Shown: positions 7,787 to 16,021 of the stretch, piece after piece
Numbering within the stretch: the first letter of the stretch is position 1
Layout: each line of letters starts with the position of its first letter
Assembly: GCA_035566895.1 (NCBI GenBank)
Contig: DATMQA010000208.1
Span: 18,122 to 82,121 of the forward strand
Source: DATMQA01 sp035566895
GTDB taxonomy: Bacteria; Verrucomicrobiota; Verrucomicrobiia; Limisphaerales; UBA8199
Length of the DNA stretch: 64,000 nucleotides
Reading direction: 5' to 3'
The notes under the pieces: model-generated
The model's database searches: none
What the model saw: the letters and a program-made list of their open reading frames with translations, nothing else
What the model was told of the DNA's origin: nothing
Translations under genes and position numbers: made by a program

Positions 7787-9076
7787 TCAGGCGGCGACGC
7801 GCCCTTGTTTGCGGCGGATGAGGGGTTTGCACTGGCCGGCCACGACCGGTTGGGTGATGTTGACGTGGAGGATGTCGTCGCTGCTGGGCACCTCGTACAT
7901 TACATCGAGCATCAGCTTCTCGAGCAGACTGCGCAAGGCTCGTGCGCCGGTGCCCTTCTTGAGAGCTTGCGCGGCCAACTCCTTGAGGGCGTCTTCCGAA
8001 AACTCCAGTTCGACGCCCTCCATGGACATCAGCTTGGCGTATTGCTTGGTCAATGCGTTCTTGGTTTCGGTGAGAATCGAGACCAACTGTGGCTCGGTCA
8101 GCTCCGCCAGCACCGTGACCATGGGCAAACGGCCGATGAATTCGGGAATAAAACCAAAGCCGAGCAAGTCCTCGGGTTCGACATACTGAAGGATCTCGTG
8201 GCGTTCGATGGTGGCCGTTTTGAAACCGTCTTCGGCCGCCCCGAAGCCCATGACGTGTTTGCCGAGCCGGCGATGGATGATCCGCTCCAGGCCGACAAAG
8301 GCGCCGCCGCAGACAAAAAGAATGTCGCTGGTATTGACGCGGATATATTCCTGCTGCGGATGTTTACGGCCACCCTGGGGCGGCACATTGCAAGTAGTCC
8401 CTTCGAGAATCTTCAACAGCGCCTGCTGGACCCCCTCGCCCGAGACATCGCGCGTGATGGAAACGTTCTCGGTCTTGCGCGCGATTTTGTCGATTTCATC
8501 GATATAGACAATCCCTCGTTGCGCACGCTTGACGTCATAATCGGCATTTTGCAGCAAACGCAGGATAATGTTCTCGACGTCCTCGCCCACATAACCCGCT
8601 TCGGTCAAGGTGGTGGCGTCGGCAATGGCGAAAGGCACATCGAGGATATGGGCGAGGGTGCGGGCGAGCAAGGTTTTGCCCGAACCGGTTGGTCCAATCA
8701 TGAGGATGTTGCTCTTCTCGATTTCGACATCGGCATGCGGGTCGGCCGGCGCGGCTTCCTCGGTTTCCGGGGCTGGGGGCGGCTCCTGGATGATGCGTTT
8801 GTAATGGTTGTGGACGGCGACAGCGAGGGTCTTTTTCGCGTGGTCCTGGCCGACGCAGTGGAGGTCGAGTTGGCGTTTGATTTCGGCCGGTTTGGGGACA
8901 CTGATTTTGGGTTTTTGCTTGCGAGCCTGGGAGGCCATTTCCTTGTCGAGGACCTGCTTGCACAGCACGACACAATTATCGCAGATATAAACGCCAGGCC
9001 CGGCGATGAGTTTTTTGACCTCGCCGTGGGACTTGCCACAAAAACTGCAGAGAGTGATATTGGTGGGCCGGGCCAT
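7787..9076 (-). CDS. clpX: ATP-dependent Clp protease ATP-binding subunit ClpX
   Basis: The 429-residue AAA+ unfoldase has an N-terminal C4 zinc finger (C10, C13, C32, C35), Walker A GPTGSGKT at 128-135, the pore motif GYVGEDVE, Walker B IVYIDEIDKI and sensor II near GTGARALRS. A ClpP-docking loop IGF motif is not obvious; GFG is seen in LLGFGFIPEF. A short Pro/Ala/Glu-rich insertion (about 99-118) precedes the AAA+ domain, as in several ClpX proteins. It starts five bases after clpP stops, so the two are certainly co-transcribed. Confidence 0.97.
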   Translation of the reverse strand: MARPTNITLCSFCGKSHGEVKKLIAGPGVYICDNCVVLCKQVLDKEMASQARKQKPKISVPKPAEIKRQLDLHCVGQDHAKKTLAVAVHNHYKRIIQEPPPAPETEEAAPADPHADVEIEKSNILMIGPTGSGKTLLARTLAHILDVPFAIADATTLTEAGYVGEDVENIILRLLQNADYDVKRAQRGIVYIDEIDKIARKTENVSITRDVSGEGVQQALLKILEGTTCNVPPQGGRKHPQQEYIRVNTSDILFVCGGAFVGLERIIHRRLGKHVMGFGAAEDGFKTATIERHEILQYVEPEDLLGFGFIPEFIGRLPMVTVLAELTEPQLVSILTETKNALTKQYAKLMSMEGVELEFSEDALKELAAQALKKGTGARALRSLLEKLMLDVMYEVPSSDDILHVNITQPVVAGQCKPLIRRKQGRVAA

Positions 9077-9081
9077 CGAGG

Positions 9082-9723
9082 CTATTGTTTTTTATCGGCT
9101 AAACTTGTGGCGCGTTCCGCGAATCCGGGGATTTCTTTGCGCGATTGCACCACCTCATCAACCAGGCCGTAGCTCTTGGCCTCCTCGGAGGTCATGAAAT
9201 TGTCCCGGTCGGTATCTTTTTCGACCTGGTCAATCGAACGGCCGGTATGCTTGGCGATGATGCTGTTGAGGCGCTGTTTGAGCCGCAGCATGTAACGAAC
9301 GCGAATTTCCACATCACTGGCGGGGCCCTCGGCGCCACCGAGAATCTGGTGAATCATGATATTGGAATTGGGCAGGGAATAGCGTTTGCCTTTGGTGCCG
9401 CCGCAGAGCAGCACCGCCCCCATGCTCGCGGCCTGGCCGATGCAATAGGTATTCACGTCGCAAGTGAGAAACTGCATGGTATCGTAGATCGCCAAACCGG
9501 CGGTGACGCTGCCGCCCGGCGAATTGATGTAAAGATGAATGTCCTTTTTGGGGTCGGTCATCTGCAGGAAGAGCAGTTGGGCAATAATGAGGTTGGCCAC
9601 CATGTCATCGACGGGCGTGCCCAGAAAGACAATCCGGTCCACCAGCAACCGGGAATAGATGTCATAACCGCGTTCCCCTCGCCCGGTCTGTTCGACCACC
9701 ATTGGCACTAAGAAATTTTCCAT
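9082..9723 (-). CDS. clpP: ATP-dependent Clp protease proteolytic subunit ClpP
   Basis: The 213-residue serine peptidase (family S14) has the catalytic triad S100 (GQAASMGA), H125 (MIHQ) and D174 (TDRDNF). INSPGGSV forms the oxyanion and hydrophobic pocket region. It forms tetradecameric chambers with ClpX, encoded immediately downstream. The usual IHQP is IHQI here, a minor variant. No trigger factor gene precedes it, unlike the tig-clpP-clpX order in many bacteria. Confidence 0.96.
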   Translation of the reverse strand: MENFLVPMVVEQTGRGERGYDIYSRLLVDRIVFLGTPVDDMVANLIIAQLLFLQMTDPKKDIHLYINSPGGSVTAGLAIYDTMQFLTCDVNTYCIGQAASMGAVLLCGGTKGKRYSLPNSNIMIHQILGGAEGPASDVEIRVRYMLRLKQRLNSIIAKHTGRSIDQVEKDTDRDNFMTSEEAKSYGLVDEVVQSRKEIPGFAERATSLADKKQ

Positions 9724-9848
9724 AAATTCCAGTATCTCTGATGTGGCAACCTACCGGAGCGAGTGGTCCGGGTCAAGCGTGGCAATTGGCTTCTGCTTTG
9801 CAAAAATTGGCACTCAGGTTGAGGGTGTCGTGCTTGCGACCTCAGACT

Positions 9849-10403
9849 TTACCTGCCAGCGTCACTCACACCGATGATTCGCGGCCAGAGGAACAACAAG
9901 GCGCTGGCAAAATCCTGCGGGCGCTCCGCCATCCAGCGGGTCACCTGGGCCGGCGCGAACCAGTCGCCGCGTTCGATCTCCTCCGGATCCAGGACGAATG
10001 GACCTTCGGCGTGGCAGCGATAGATCCAGACGTGTTCCTGGTCGGTTTGAACCGAGGCGGGGAGTTTGAACAACCGCTGAGGCGGCGCGCTTGGAATCAA
10101 GCCCAGTTCCTCGCGCGCTTCGCGAACCGCGCACGCGTCATAGTCCTCGCCGCTGTCCACGTGGCCTGAAGCGGAAGAATCCCACAGACCAGGCTGGCGG
10201 TCCTTTTTCAGCGAGCGCTTCTGGAGAAACACTTGCTGGCGCGAGTTGAAGACCAGCACGTGCACAGCCCGGTGCATCAGGCCCAAGCGATGAACCTCGC
10301 TCCGGGTCTGCCGACCGATGACTTCGTCGCGCTCATTGACGATGTCGAAAATTTCTTCACGCACGTCAGGAATCTGAAGCCAGTATTCGGGTGAGTCGAA
10401 CAA
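9849..10403 (-). CDS. Nudix hydrolase (YfcD/IDI-like)
   Basis: This 184-residue protein has a canonical Nudix box: GHVDSGE, seven residues, then REAREELGL. The N-terminal EEIFDIVNERDEVIGRQTR and HRAVHVLVFNSRQQVFLQKRS match the YfcD/isopentenyl-diphosphate-isomerase-like Nudix branch. True IDI residues were not confirmed. The only good start (ATG 10403) lies inside the last 38 bases of ksgA, suggesting translational coupling. Role probably housecleaning of a nucleoside diphosphate derivative. Confidence 0.85.
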   Translation of the reverse strand: MFDSPEYWLQIPDVREEIFDIVNERDEVIGRQTRSEVHRLGLMHRAVHVLVFNSRQQVFLQKRSLKKDRQPGLWDSSASGHVDSGEDYDACAVREAREELGLIPSAPPQRLFKLPASVQTDQEHVWIYRCHAEGPFVLDPEEIERGDWFAPAQVTRWMAERPQDFASALLFLWPRIIGVSDAGR

Positions 10404-11241
10404 ATTGTTCGAGGCTGACGGTCTCGGCCCGGACCTGGGACGGGAGTTGGAGGCGCCCGAAAGCAGGCTCCAGTTTTTGGGCGGGCCAGTCTGTCTTCAG
10501 CAGCTTGAGCATCATTTTGCGCCGTTGCGAAAAAGCTCGCTTCACGATCCTGATGAAGGCGTCACCTTGCGAAGGGGTAAGCAGCGGATCGTGGCGCCGC
10601 GCCAGCGAAACGCAGGCCGAATCGATGTCCGGCTCCGGAAAAAAGCAACTCGCCGGAATTTTGAACCAGCCCAGCGGCTGGTAATTGACTTGAACCAGCA
10701 GGGTGAGCACGCCGTAGTCCGCCTCTCCGGGCTTGGCCATCAGCCGTTGGGCCACTTCGATTTGCAACGTGGCGACCATCCGCTGGGGACCACGCTGGCT
10801 TTGCGCCAGCTCAACCAGGATGGGGGAGGCGACGCAATAAGGGAGATTGGCAACGAGCTTCCAATCGCCCCAGTCGCGCTGCTCGCGGCGCAGATAGTCG
10901 AGAGCGTCATCCTGAACCAAATGCAAACCTGGCGCTGGCTCGGGGGTCTTGCCTGAGGCAGCCGGAGCGGATGCGTCGGCTGCATTAAAGCGCTCCTGCA
11001 AGACTTGGAACAGCCGGGCATCCTTCTCGATCGCCAGCACCAGGGCGGCTGCTGCCACGAGCCATTCCGTGAGCGGCCCGAGCCCGGGCCCGATTTCCAA
11101 CACTTTATCGGATTTCTCCAGGTCCGCCGCTTCGATGATTCGTCGGAGCTGGTTGGCGTCATGTAAAAAATTTTGGCCAAGCGATTTAGTGAGGTGGATG
11201 CCGCCCGCAACCAGGATCTGTTTCATCTCGGATAGTTTCAT
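10366..11241 (-). CDS. ksgA: 16S rRNA dimethyladenosine transferase KsgA/RsmA
   Basis: The 291-residue Erm/KsgA-family methyltransferase has KSLGQNFL at about 19-26, the SAM motif EIGPGLG at 49-55 and the catalytic NLPY at 132-135. It dimethylates A1518 and A1519 near the 3' end of 16S rRNA during late 30S assembly. A 20-residue Ala/Pro-rich insertion (about 88-105) precedes the acidic-loop region. It follows the aminotransferase gene by 22 bases and overlaps the Nudix gene downstream. Confidence 0.95.
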   Translation of the reverse strand: MKLSEMKQILVAGGIHLTKSLGQNFLHDANQLRRIIEAADLEKSDKVLEIGPGLGPLTEWLVAAAALVLAIEKDARLFQVLQERFNAADASAPAASGKTPEPAPGLHLVQDDALDYLRREQRDWGDWKLVANLPYCVASPILVELAQSQRGPQRMVATLQIEVAQRLMAKPGEADYGVLTLLVQVNYQPLGWFKIPASCFFPEPDIDSACVSLARRHDPLLTPSQGDAFIRIVKRAFSQRRKMMLKLLKTDWPAQKLEPAFGRLQLPSQVRAETVSLEQFVRLTRILASDS

Positions 11242-11263
11242 CGCCGAGCTGCAAAACCCGTGT

Positions 11264-12676
11264 TCATTTTTGTCCCTCCGCGGTTAAAACCTCCCGGAGC
11301 GCGTTCGTGGCGAGGGTGAGTTGGCGTTCCGAAATCGTCAGCGGGGGCGTGAAGCTGATCACGTTTCCGTGTTCTCCCTCAGGCAGAAGAATGAAGCCGC
11401 GGTGAAGCATTTTTTTGACGGTTTGGAGGGCGGGGCGGGTTGCAGGCGAGCCATCGGGCCGGCGCAACTCCACACCTGCCAGCAAGCCAAGACCACGAGC
11501 GGCGAGTTGTAACCTGGCGCTTGGTGGATTGAGGGACGAGAGCTGGGAGAGGAGGGAGGGCCCAAGCTCGGCGCTGCGCCGGACCAGCGCGCGAGTTTCG
11601 ATCTCTTTGATTTGCGCCAGCGCCATCGCGCAGCCGACGGGATGGCCCAGGAACGTGCTGGTGTGAATGGCTTCCCCGCTTGAAGGCGGCCAGGCGGCGT
11701 CCATCAGGTCGGCGCGCCCGACGCAGGCTGAGAGGGGGAAGCCGCCGGTCAAAGCCTTGCCGAGGCAAATCACATCCGGCACGACCGCCGAATGTTCGCA
11801 GGCGAACCACTCGCCCGTGCGGCCGAAGCCGGTGTAAATTTCGTCCAGAATCAAGATGGCCTGGTGCTCATCACAGAGCTGCCGCAGGGATGGGAGGAAT
11901 CCCGCCGGCGGCAAGTTGATGCCGCCACGCACTTGAATCGGCTCGACTAAAATGGCCCCGATTCTTCCACGCTGGAAGAGGCGCCGAACCTGGGACTCGA
12001 CTGCCTCCAAAGTACGACCGGAAGGGCCTCGGCCTCTTGTTGGCGCTTTTTTAGTAGTAGATAAGTTAGATGGCGTTGCCACCCAGGGGAAAGGCACAAA
12101 ATGACCAAACTCGCCAAGTTGAGCCCGGAATGGCGCGCGAAAATGTTCGCGATGAGTTGCATTTAGAGCTCCGTAGCCCAAGCCATGATAGGCGCCGGTG
12201 AACGCAATCACGCCAGGTTTGCCGGTCGAAAGCAATGCGGTCTTGAGGGCGGCCTCGACGGCTTCAAAACCCGAATTGCAAAAGATGGTTTTCCCTGTGA
12301 CCGGGCGAGCCCGGTCATAGCGGGATTTGGGCCTGGGACCTTGGACTTTGGAGTTCCTGCCCCAACGTTCAAACGTAATCCGGCTCAACTCACGCGCCAG
12401 TCGAGCTTTGGGCGCATGCGGATGCACATCGCCCATGGCATGAAGCAGTTTAGCCATTTGCTTTTGGCCGGCCTCGACCACTCGCGGATTGGCGTGGCCG
12501 GCGGCGGCGACACCGAAGGCTGCGGTCAAATCCAGATACTTCTTTCCATCGGCATCCGAGACGTTCACCCCCTTGGCTCGTGCCCAGACGATGGGCCACG
12601 AGCGGTCCGGCTCGATGAAGGTGACGTTGCGCGATTCGTAAGCGCGCAGCAGGGCGAGGGTTTCGCGAGCGGTCAT
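11264..12676 (-). CDS. Class III PLP-dependent aminotransferase with repeat-derived insertion
   Basis: The 470-residue fold-type I aminotransferase has TIFCNSGFEAVEAALK (PLP phosphate site), LDEIYTGFGRTG with the PLP aspartate (D278), and the Schiff-base lysine K307 in CLGKALTGG. It is related to acetylornithine, 4-aminobutyrate and similar omega-aminotransferases; substrate not determinable. Two low-complexity segments interrupt the fold: residues about 107-127, encoded by degenerate TCCAAAGTCC words next to an 8-base-arm hairpin (12298-12317), and about 204-220. Neighbours are queE upstream and ksgA downstream. Confidence 0.87.
   Translation of the reverse strand: MTARETLALLRAYESRNVTFIEPDRSWPIVWARAKGVNVSDADGKKYLDLTAAFGVAAAGHANPRVVEAGQKQMAKLLHAMGDVHPHAPKARLARELSRITFERWGRNSKVQGPRPKSRYDRARPVTGKTIFCNSGFEAVEAALKTALLSTGKPGVIAFTGAYHGLGYGALNATHREHFRAPFRAQLGEFGHFVPFPWVATPSNLSTTKKAPTRGRGPSGRTLEAVESQVRRLFQRGRIGAILVEPIQVRGGINLPPAGFLPSLRQLCDEHQAILILDEIYTGFGRTGEWFACEHSAVVPDVICLGKALTGGFPLSACVGRADLMDAAWPPSSGEAIHTSTFLGHPVGCAMALAQIKEIETRALVRRSAELGPSLLSQLSSLNPPSARLQLAARGLGLLAGVELRRPDGSPATRPALQTVKKMLHRGFILLPEGEHGNVISFTPPLTISERQLTLATNALREVLTAEGQK
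12298..12352. repeat. Repeat words and hairpin inside the aminotransferase gene
   Basis: A perfect hairpin TGACCGGG-CGAG-CCCGGTCA (12298-12317) adjoins a degenerate run of TTGGACTTTGG-type words up to 12352. The same word type forms the inverted repeat between ruvC and ruvA. Here it is translated in frame as residues about 107-127 of the aminotransferase. Confidence 0.6.
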
Positions 12677-12686
12677 TTGATTTCAA

Positions 12687-12779
12687 CCACAGATGGACAC
12701 CGATGAACACAGATACCAAAACGCCATTGCTGGGGCACGTCGGATTTCTTCATCTGTGTTCATCGGTGTCCATCTGTGG
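12687..12779. repeat. Perfect 28-base inverted repeat (CACAGATGGACACCGATGAA type)
   Basis: The left arm 12687-12714 and right arm 12752-12779 are perfectly complementary over 28 bases with a 37-base loop. The repeat fills the gap between queE and the aminotransferase gene, and the queE stop codon (12780-12782) directly abuts the right arm. A strong RNA hairpin would form in any read-through transcript, so it may act as a transcript end or stabiliser. The word type is common between genes in Verrucomicrobiota and Planctomycetota (recalled, not searched). Confidence 0.9.
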
Positions 12780-13592
12780 CTAAACTCCTCTTTGTTCGGG
12801 CGGCCAGATGACTTTGTGCAATTGGATTTGAAAGCGCACGGGCAACGCGTCAGCAATGATTCGTTCGGCGAGTGCCGGCCGTGAGATGGGCGTCTGGCCC
12901 GGGGGCACAACCTTTAGGGATTTGTCCTGTTGTTCAGGCGCGAGCGGATGGACCCAGGAGAAAAGCAGCGGGCAAAGGGAGTCGAGCTGGCGCCGGGTGA
13001 TCTGCTCCTTGGCCCACTCGTAATCTTCCCGGGTGCCGATGACGAATTTGATTTCATCGGTGTCTTTAAGGTGGGAAAGGTTCTCCCAGCGATTGCGAGC
13101 AACCTCGCCACTGCTCGGACATTTCAGGTCCATGATGCGTCGCACGCGCGGGTCAACTGGCCCAATATCATGAGCGCCGCTGGTTTCCAGCAGTACGGTA
13201 AAACCATCATCACAAAGGCTCTTCATCAGCGCCAATGAGTTCCTTTGCAAGAGCGGTTCGCCGCCCGTCAGCTCCACGAGGGGCAGATTGACTGGGATGC
13301 CGTGAAAAGACTCCCATTCCGAACCCGAAGCGGCAGGAGTGAGCCTCTTTACGTCCGCTGCGGCAGTGATTTTGGAATGGAAGGGTTCCGCCAGGCGATG
13401 GATTTCGGTGCGTATGTCGGCCAGCGATTCCCCCCCCCCTTCTTTGAAAGCGTAGGCCGTATCACAATAAGAGCAGCGCAGGTTGCAGGCGGTGAGCCGG
13501 ACAAAAATGCACGGCAGCCCGGCAAAGGTGCTCTCGCCTTGCAGGCTCAGGTAGATTTCGTTGATGACCAGCGTGTCGGACATCTCGCTCAT
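12780..13592 (-). CDS. queE: 7-carboxy-7-deazaguanine synthase (radical SAM)
   Basis: The 270-residue radical SAM protein has the cluster motif C36-x3-C40-x2-C43 (CNLRCSYCDT). The N-terminal NEIYLSLQGESTFAGLPCIFVRL is typical of QueE, as are the ELTGGEPLLQ and LLETSG motifs. It converts 6-carboxytetrahydropterin to 7-carboxy-7-deazaguanine in queuosine synthesis. No other que gene is in the window. An insertion of about 40 residues (about 70-108) separates the cluster loop from ELTGGEP, longer than in short QueE proteins. ATG 13580 (second Met) is an alternative start. Confidence 0.9.
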   Translation of the reverse strand: MSEMSDTLVINEIYLSLQGESTFAGLPCIFVRLTACNLRCSYCDTAYAFKEGGGESLADIRTEIHRLAEPFHSKITAAADVKRLTPAASGSEWESFHGIPVNLPLVELTGGEPLLQRNSLALMKSLCDDGFTVLLETSGAHDIGPVDPRVRRIMDLKCPSSGEVARNRWENLSHLKDTDEIKFVIGTREDYEWAKEQITRRQLDSLCPLLFSWVHPLAPEQQDKSLKVVPPGQTPISRPALAERIIADALPVRFQIQLHKVIWPPEQRGV

Positions 13593-13608
13593 TGTAGCGG
13601 CTTTAGGA

Positions 13609-13719
13609 GATTTTTGAATTTTGAACTTCGATTTTTAATTGAGCTGACCGTTCGTGGTTGTTAGACCTGTGCCATAGTGGTGGATTAAAAGTCGAATATC
13701 GAAGCTCAAAAATCAAAAA
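13609..13719. repeat. Imperfect AT-rich inverted repeat between queE and gdhA
   Basis: The left arm (about 13609-13640, TTTTTGAATTTTGAACTTCG) and right arm (about 13685-13719, CGAAGCTCAAAAATCAAAAA) are imperfectly complementary. The right arm reaches the gdhA start codon. Composed of GAATTTTGAA-like words, it is another member of the short-word repeats in this window. It occupies the divergent promoter region, where it could affect expression of either gene. Confidence 0.75.
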
Positions 13720-14975
13720 TGGACATTTACGACAGCCCCACCTTCCGGATGGCCTGCCAGCAGTTTGACCTTGTCGCCGACCACCTGGAGATTCCAGAGT
13801 CGGAACGCGGACGGCTCAAGTTCCCCAAGCGCTCGATGACCGTCGCGCTGCCGATTCGTCGTGATGACGGCTCAACCCAGGTTTTCGCCGGCTACCGTGT
13901 TCAGCATCATCTGACCCTCGGCCCTACCAAGGGCGGGTTGCGCTATCATCCCGACGTTTCGCTCGGCGAGGTGGCGGCGCTGGCGATGTGGATGAGTTGG
14001 AAATGCGCCTTGACCGGCCTGCCTTACGGCGGGGCCAAGGGCGGTATCGCCTGCGACCCGGGCAAGATGTCTCGCGACGAACTTGAGCGACTCACGCGGC
14101 GCTACACGCAGGAGATGATTCCGTTCATCGGTCCGCAAGTCGATGTGATGGCGCCTGACCTCGGCACCAACGAGCAGGTGATGGCCTGGATCATGGACAC
14201 CTACTCCGTTCACATGGGCGCCACCGTGCCGAGCATTGTCACCGGCAAACCGGTGCTGCTGGGCGGGTCCCTGGGTCGGCGCGAGGCCACCGGCCGGGGC
14301 GTGGGCTACCTCGTCAACCGCGCGGCTGATACCATCGGGTTGGATGTGAGCAAAGCCACCGCAGCGGTGCAGGGCTTCGGTAACGTCGGCTCCATCGCGG
14401 CCCTGTCGCTGGCGCGGTACGGCGTCAGGATTTTCGCCGTCACGGATGCGATGGGTGGGGTTTTCAACTCGAACGGCTTGGACCTTTGGGCGCTGGAAAA
14501 ACACGTCGCCCAAAACAAAACCGTCGCCGGTTTTCCTGAAGCCGAGCCGCTGACCAATGAACAATTGCTGGTGTTGGCTTGCGACATTCTGGTGCCGGCT
14601 GCGATGGAGCGGCAAATCACCGAGGGGAACGCCGGCAAAATCAAGTGCCGCATCCTGGCCGAGGCGGCTAACGGACCCACGACGCCTGAGGCCGACGTGA
14701 TTCTGAGGCAGCGCGACGAGATTTTCGTGATCCCGGACGTGCTCTGTAACGCCGGCGGTGTGGTGGTCTCGTATTTCGAGTGGGTGCAAGACCTGCAGAG
14801 CTTTTTCTGGGGTGAGACGGAAGTAGTCGATAAGCTGTTTCGGATACTGGAAACCTCCTTTACCCAAATCGTGACGCTGAGCCGGAAGCAGAAGCTGCCG
14901 ATGCGTTTGGCAGCGTTGAGCTTGGGGATCAAACGGGTGCAGGAAGCGAAGAAGATGAGGGGGTTGTTCCCTTGA
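13719..14975 (+). CDS. gdhA: Glu/Leu/Phe/Val dehydrogenase (glutamate dehydrogenase)
   Basis: The 418-residue protein has the N-terminal dimerisation domain with GPTKGGLRYHP and the catalytic lysine K107 in PYGGAKGG. The Rossmann motif GFGNVGS lies in the C-terminal NAD(P) domain. Its length and wording fit the approximately 415-residue hexameric GDH type of Bacillus and Thermotoga (GudB/RocG-like). It interconverts glutamate and 2-oxoglutarate with ammonia. The start codon lies at the end of the inverted repeat. Confidence 0.93.
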   Translation: MDIYDSPTFRMACQQFDLVADHLEIPESERGRLKFPKRSMTVALPIRRDDGSTQVFAGYRVQHHLTLGPTKGGLRYHPDVSLGEVAALAMWMSWKCALTGLPYGGAKGGIACDPGKMSRDELERLTRRYTQEMIPFIGPQVDVMAPDLGTNEQVMAWIMDTYSVHMGATVPSIVTGKPVLLGGSLGRREATGRGVGYLVNRAADTIGLDVSKATAAVQGFGNVGSIAALSLARYGVRIFAVTDAMGGVFNSNGLDLWALEKHVAQNKTVAGFPEAEPLTNEQLLVLACDILVPAAMERQITEGNAGKIKCRILAEAANGPTTPEADVILRQRDEIFVIPDVLCNAGGVVVSYFEWVQDLQSFFWGETEVVDKLFRILETSFTQIVTLSRKQKLPMRLAALSLGIKRVQEAKKMRGLFP

Positions 14976-14992
14976 GCTAAATCGTAAATGTT

Positions 14993-15940
14993 ATGGCTCG
15001 TTTGTTTTCAGGGTTGTTGGGGACAGTGTTGGTTTTGACGGCGTCCTGCAACAAGGTGCCGGAAGGAGCCGCCTCGAAGGTAGTATCAACTGAACCGAGC
15101 ACGAACCAGCAGGTCTTTCAGGCAAGGGGGATGGTGGTGGAGGTGAAACCGCGCGAGAGGCAGGTCGAGATCAAGCACGAAGCTATTCCGGGTTATATGC
15201 CGGCGATGACAATGCCGTTTGACGTGAAGGGGACCAATGACCTGGCTGGGTTGGAGCCGGGTCAGGTGATTTCGTTCCGCCTCATTGTGACCAAGACCGA
15301 AGGCTGGATCGACCAGATTCAGAAGCTGGCCCCGCCGACGGCGAAGGCGCCGCCCGGCGCAACGACCATTGGCGAGACTACGAACATTCCCTTGGAGTCG
15401 CTGCACGAAGCCGAACCGCTCAACCCGGGCGACGTGCTGCCGGAGTATCATTTCATCGACCAGTTCGGCCAGCCGTTCAGCACCAGGGCGTTCAAAGGCC
15501 AGGCGCTGGCAATTACGTTTCTATTCACGCGTTGCCCGTTTCCCAATTTTTGTCCGCGGGTGGCCACCGAATTTTCGGAGGTGCAACAAAAGCTTTTGGC
15601 GATGGCCAATGGCCCGACCAATTGGCATCTTCTGACCATCTCGTTCGACCCGGAGTTCGACAAGCCCGAAGTGCTGAAAGCCTATTCGCAAGCTTTCGAG
15701 TGCGAGCCGGGGCACTGGACCTTCGCTACTGGGAAACTCGAGGAAATCACTCGCATCGGTGACCAGTTGGGCCTGGCTTTTTGGAAGGATGAGACCGGAA
15801 GTATCAGCCATAACTTGCGCACAGCGGTGGTGGATGCGGCGGGCAAGGTGCAGAAGATCTTTCAGGGGAACCAATGGACAAGCGAGGAACTGGTGACGGA
15901 GATGGTGAAGGTGGCCGGGCCGGAGGGGTTACATCGTTGA
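14993..15940 (+). CDS. Lipoprotein with CusF-like copper domain fused to SCO1/SenC domain
   Basis: This 315-residue protein has an N-terminal lipoprotein signal with lipobox LTAS-C19. Residues about 42-112 carry a CusF/copper-binding fold with MPAMTMPFDV (methionine copper ligands). Residues about 145-310 are a thioredoxin-like SCO1/SenC domain with the cysteine pair C181/C187 (CPFPNFCP, the longer-spaced variant) and the ligand histidine in ISHNLRT. Sco proteins deliver copper to the CuA site of cytochrome oxidase. The fusion suggests copper capture and transfer on one membrane-anchored protein. It follows gdhA by 17 bases. Confidence 0.87.
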   Translation: MARLFSGLLGTVLVLTASCNKVPEGAASKVVSTEPSTNQQVFQARGMVVEVKPRERQVEIKHEAIPGYMPAMTMPFDVKGTNDLAGLEPGQVISFRLIVTKTEGWIDQIQKLAPPTAKAPPGATTIGETTNIPLESLHEAEPLNPGDVLPEYHFIDQFGQPFSTRAFKGQALAITFLFTRCPFPNFCPRVATEFSEVQQKLLAMANGPTNWHLLTISFDPEFDKPEVLKAYSQAFECEPGHWTFATGKLEEITRIGDQLGLAFWKDETGSISHNLRTAVVDAAGKVQKIFQGNQWTSEELVTEMVKVAGPEGLHR

Positions 15941-16021
15941 ATGGGTTACAAAGTTATAAGGTTACAGGTTTGCATGGTTGTGAAGTTACAATGGGCTCCT
16001 TCAAGATTCACGTTTCATGCC

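Noticed and set aside
7805..9172. Plus-strand frame of 455 codons opposite clpX
   Set aside because: Antisense shadow of clpX/clpP caused by high GC at third codon positions; no family character.
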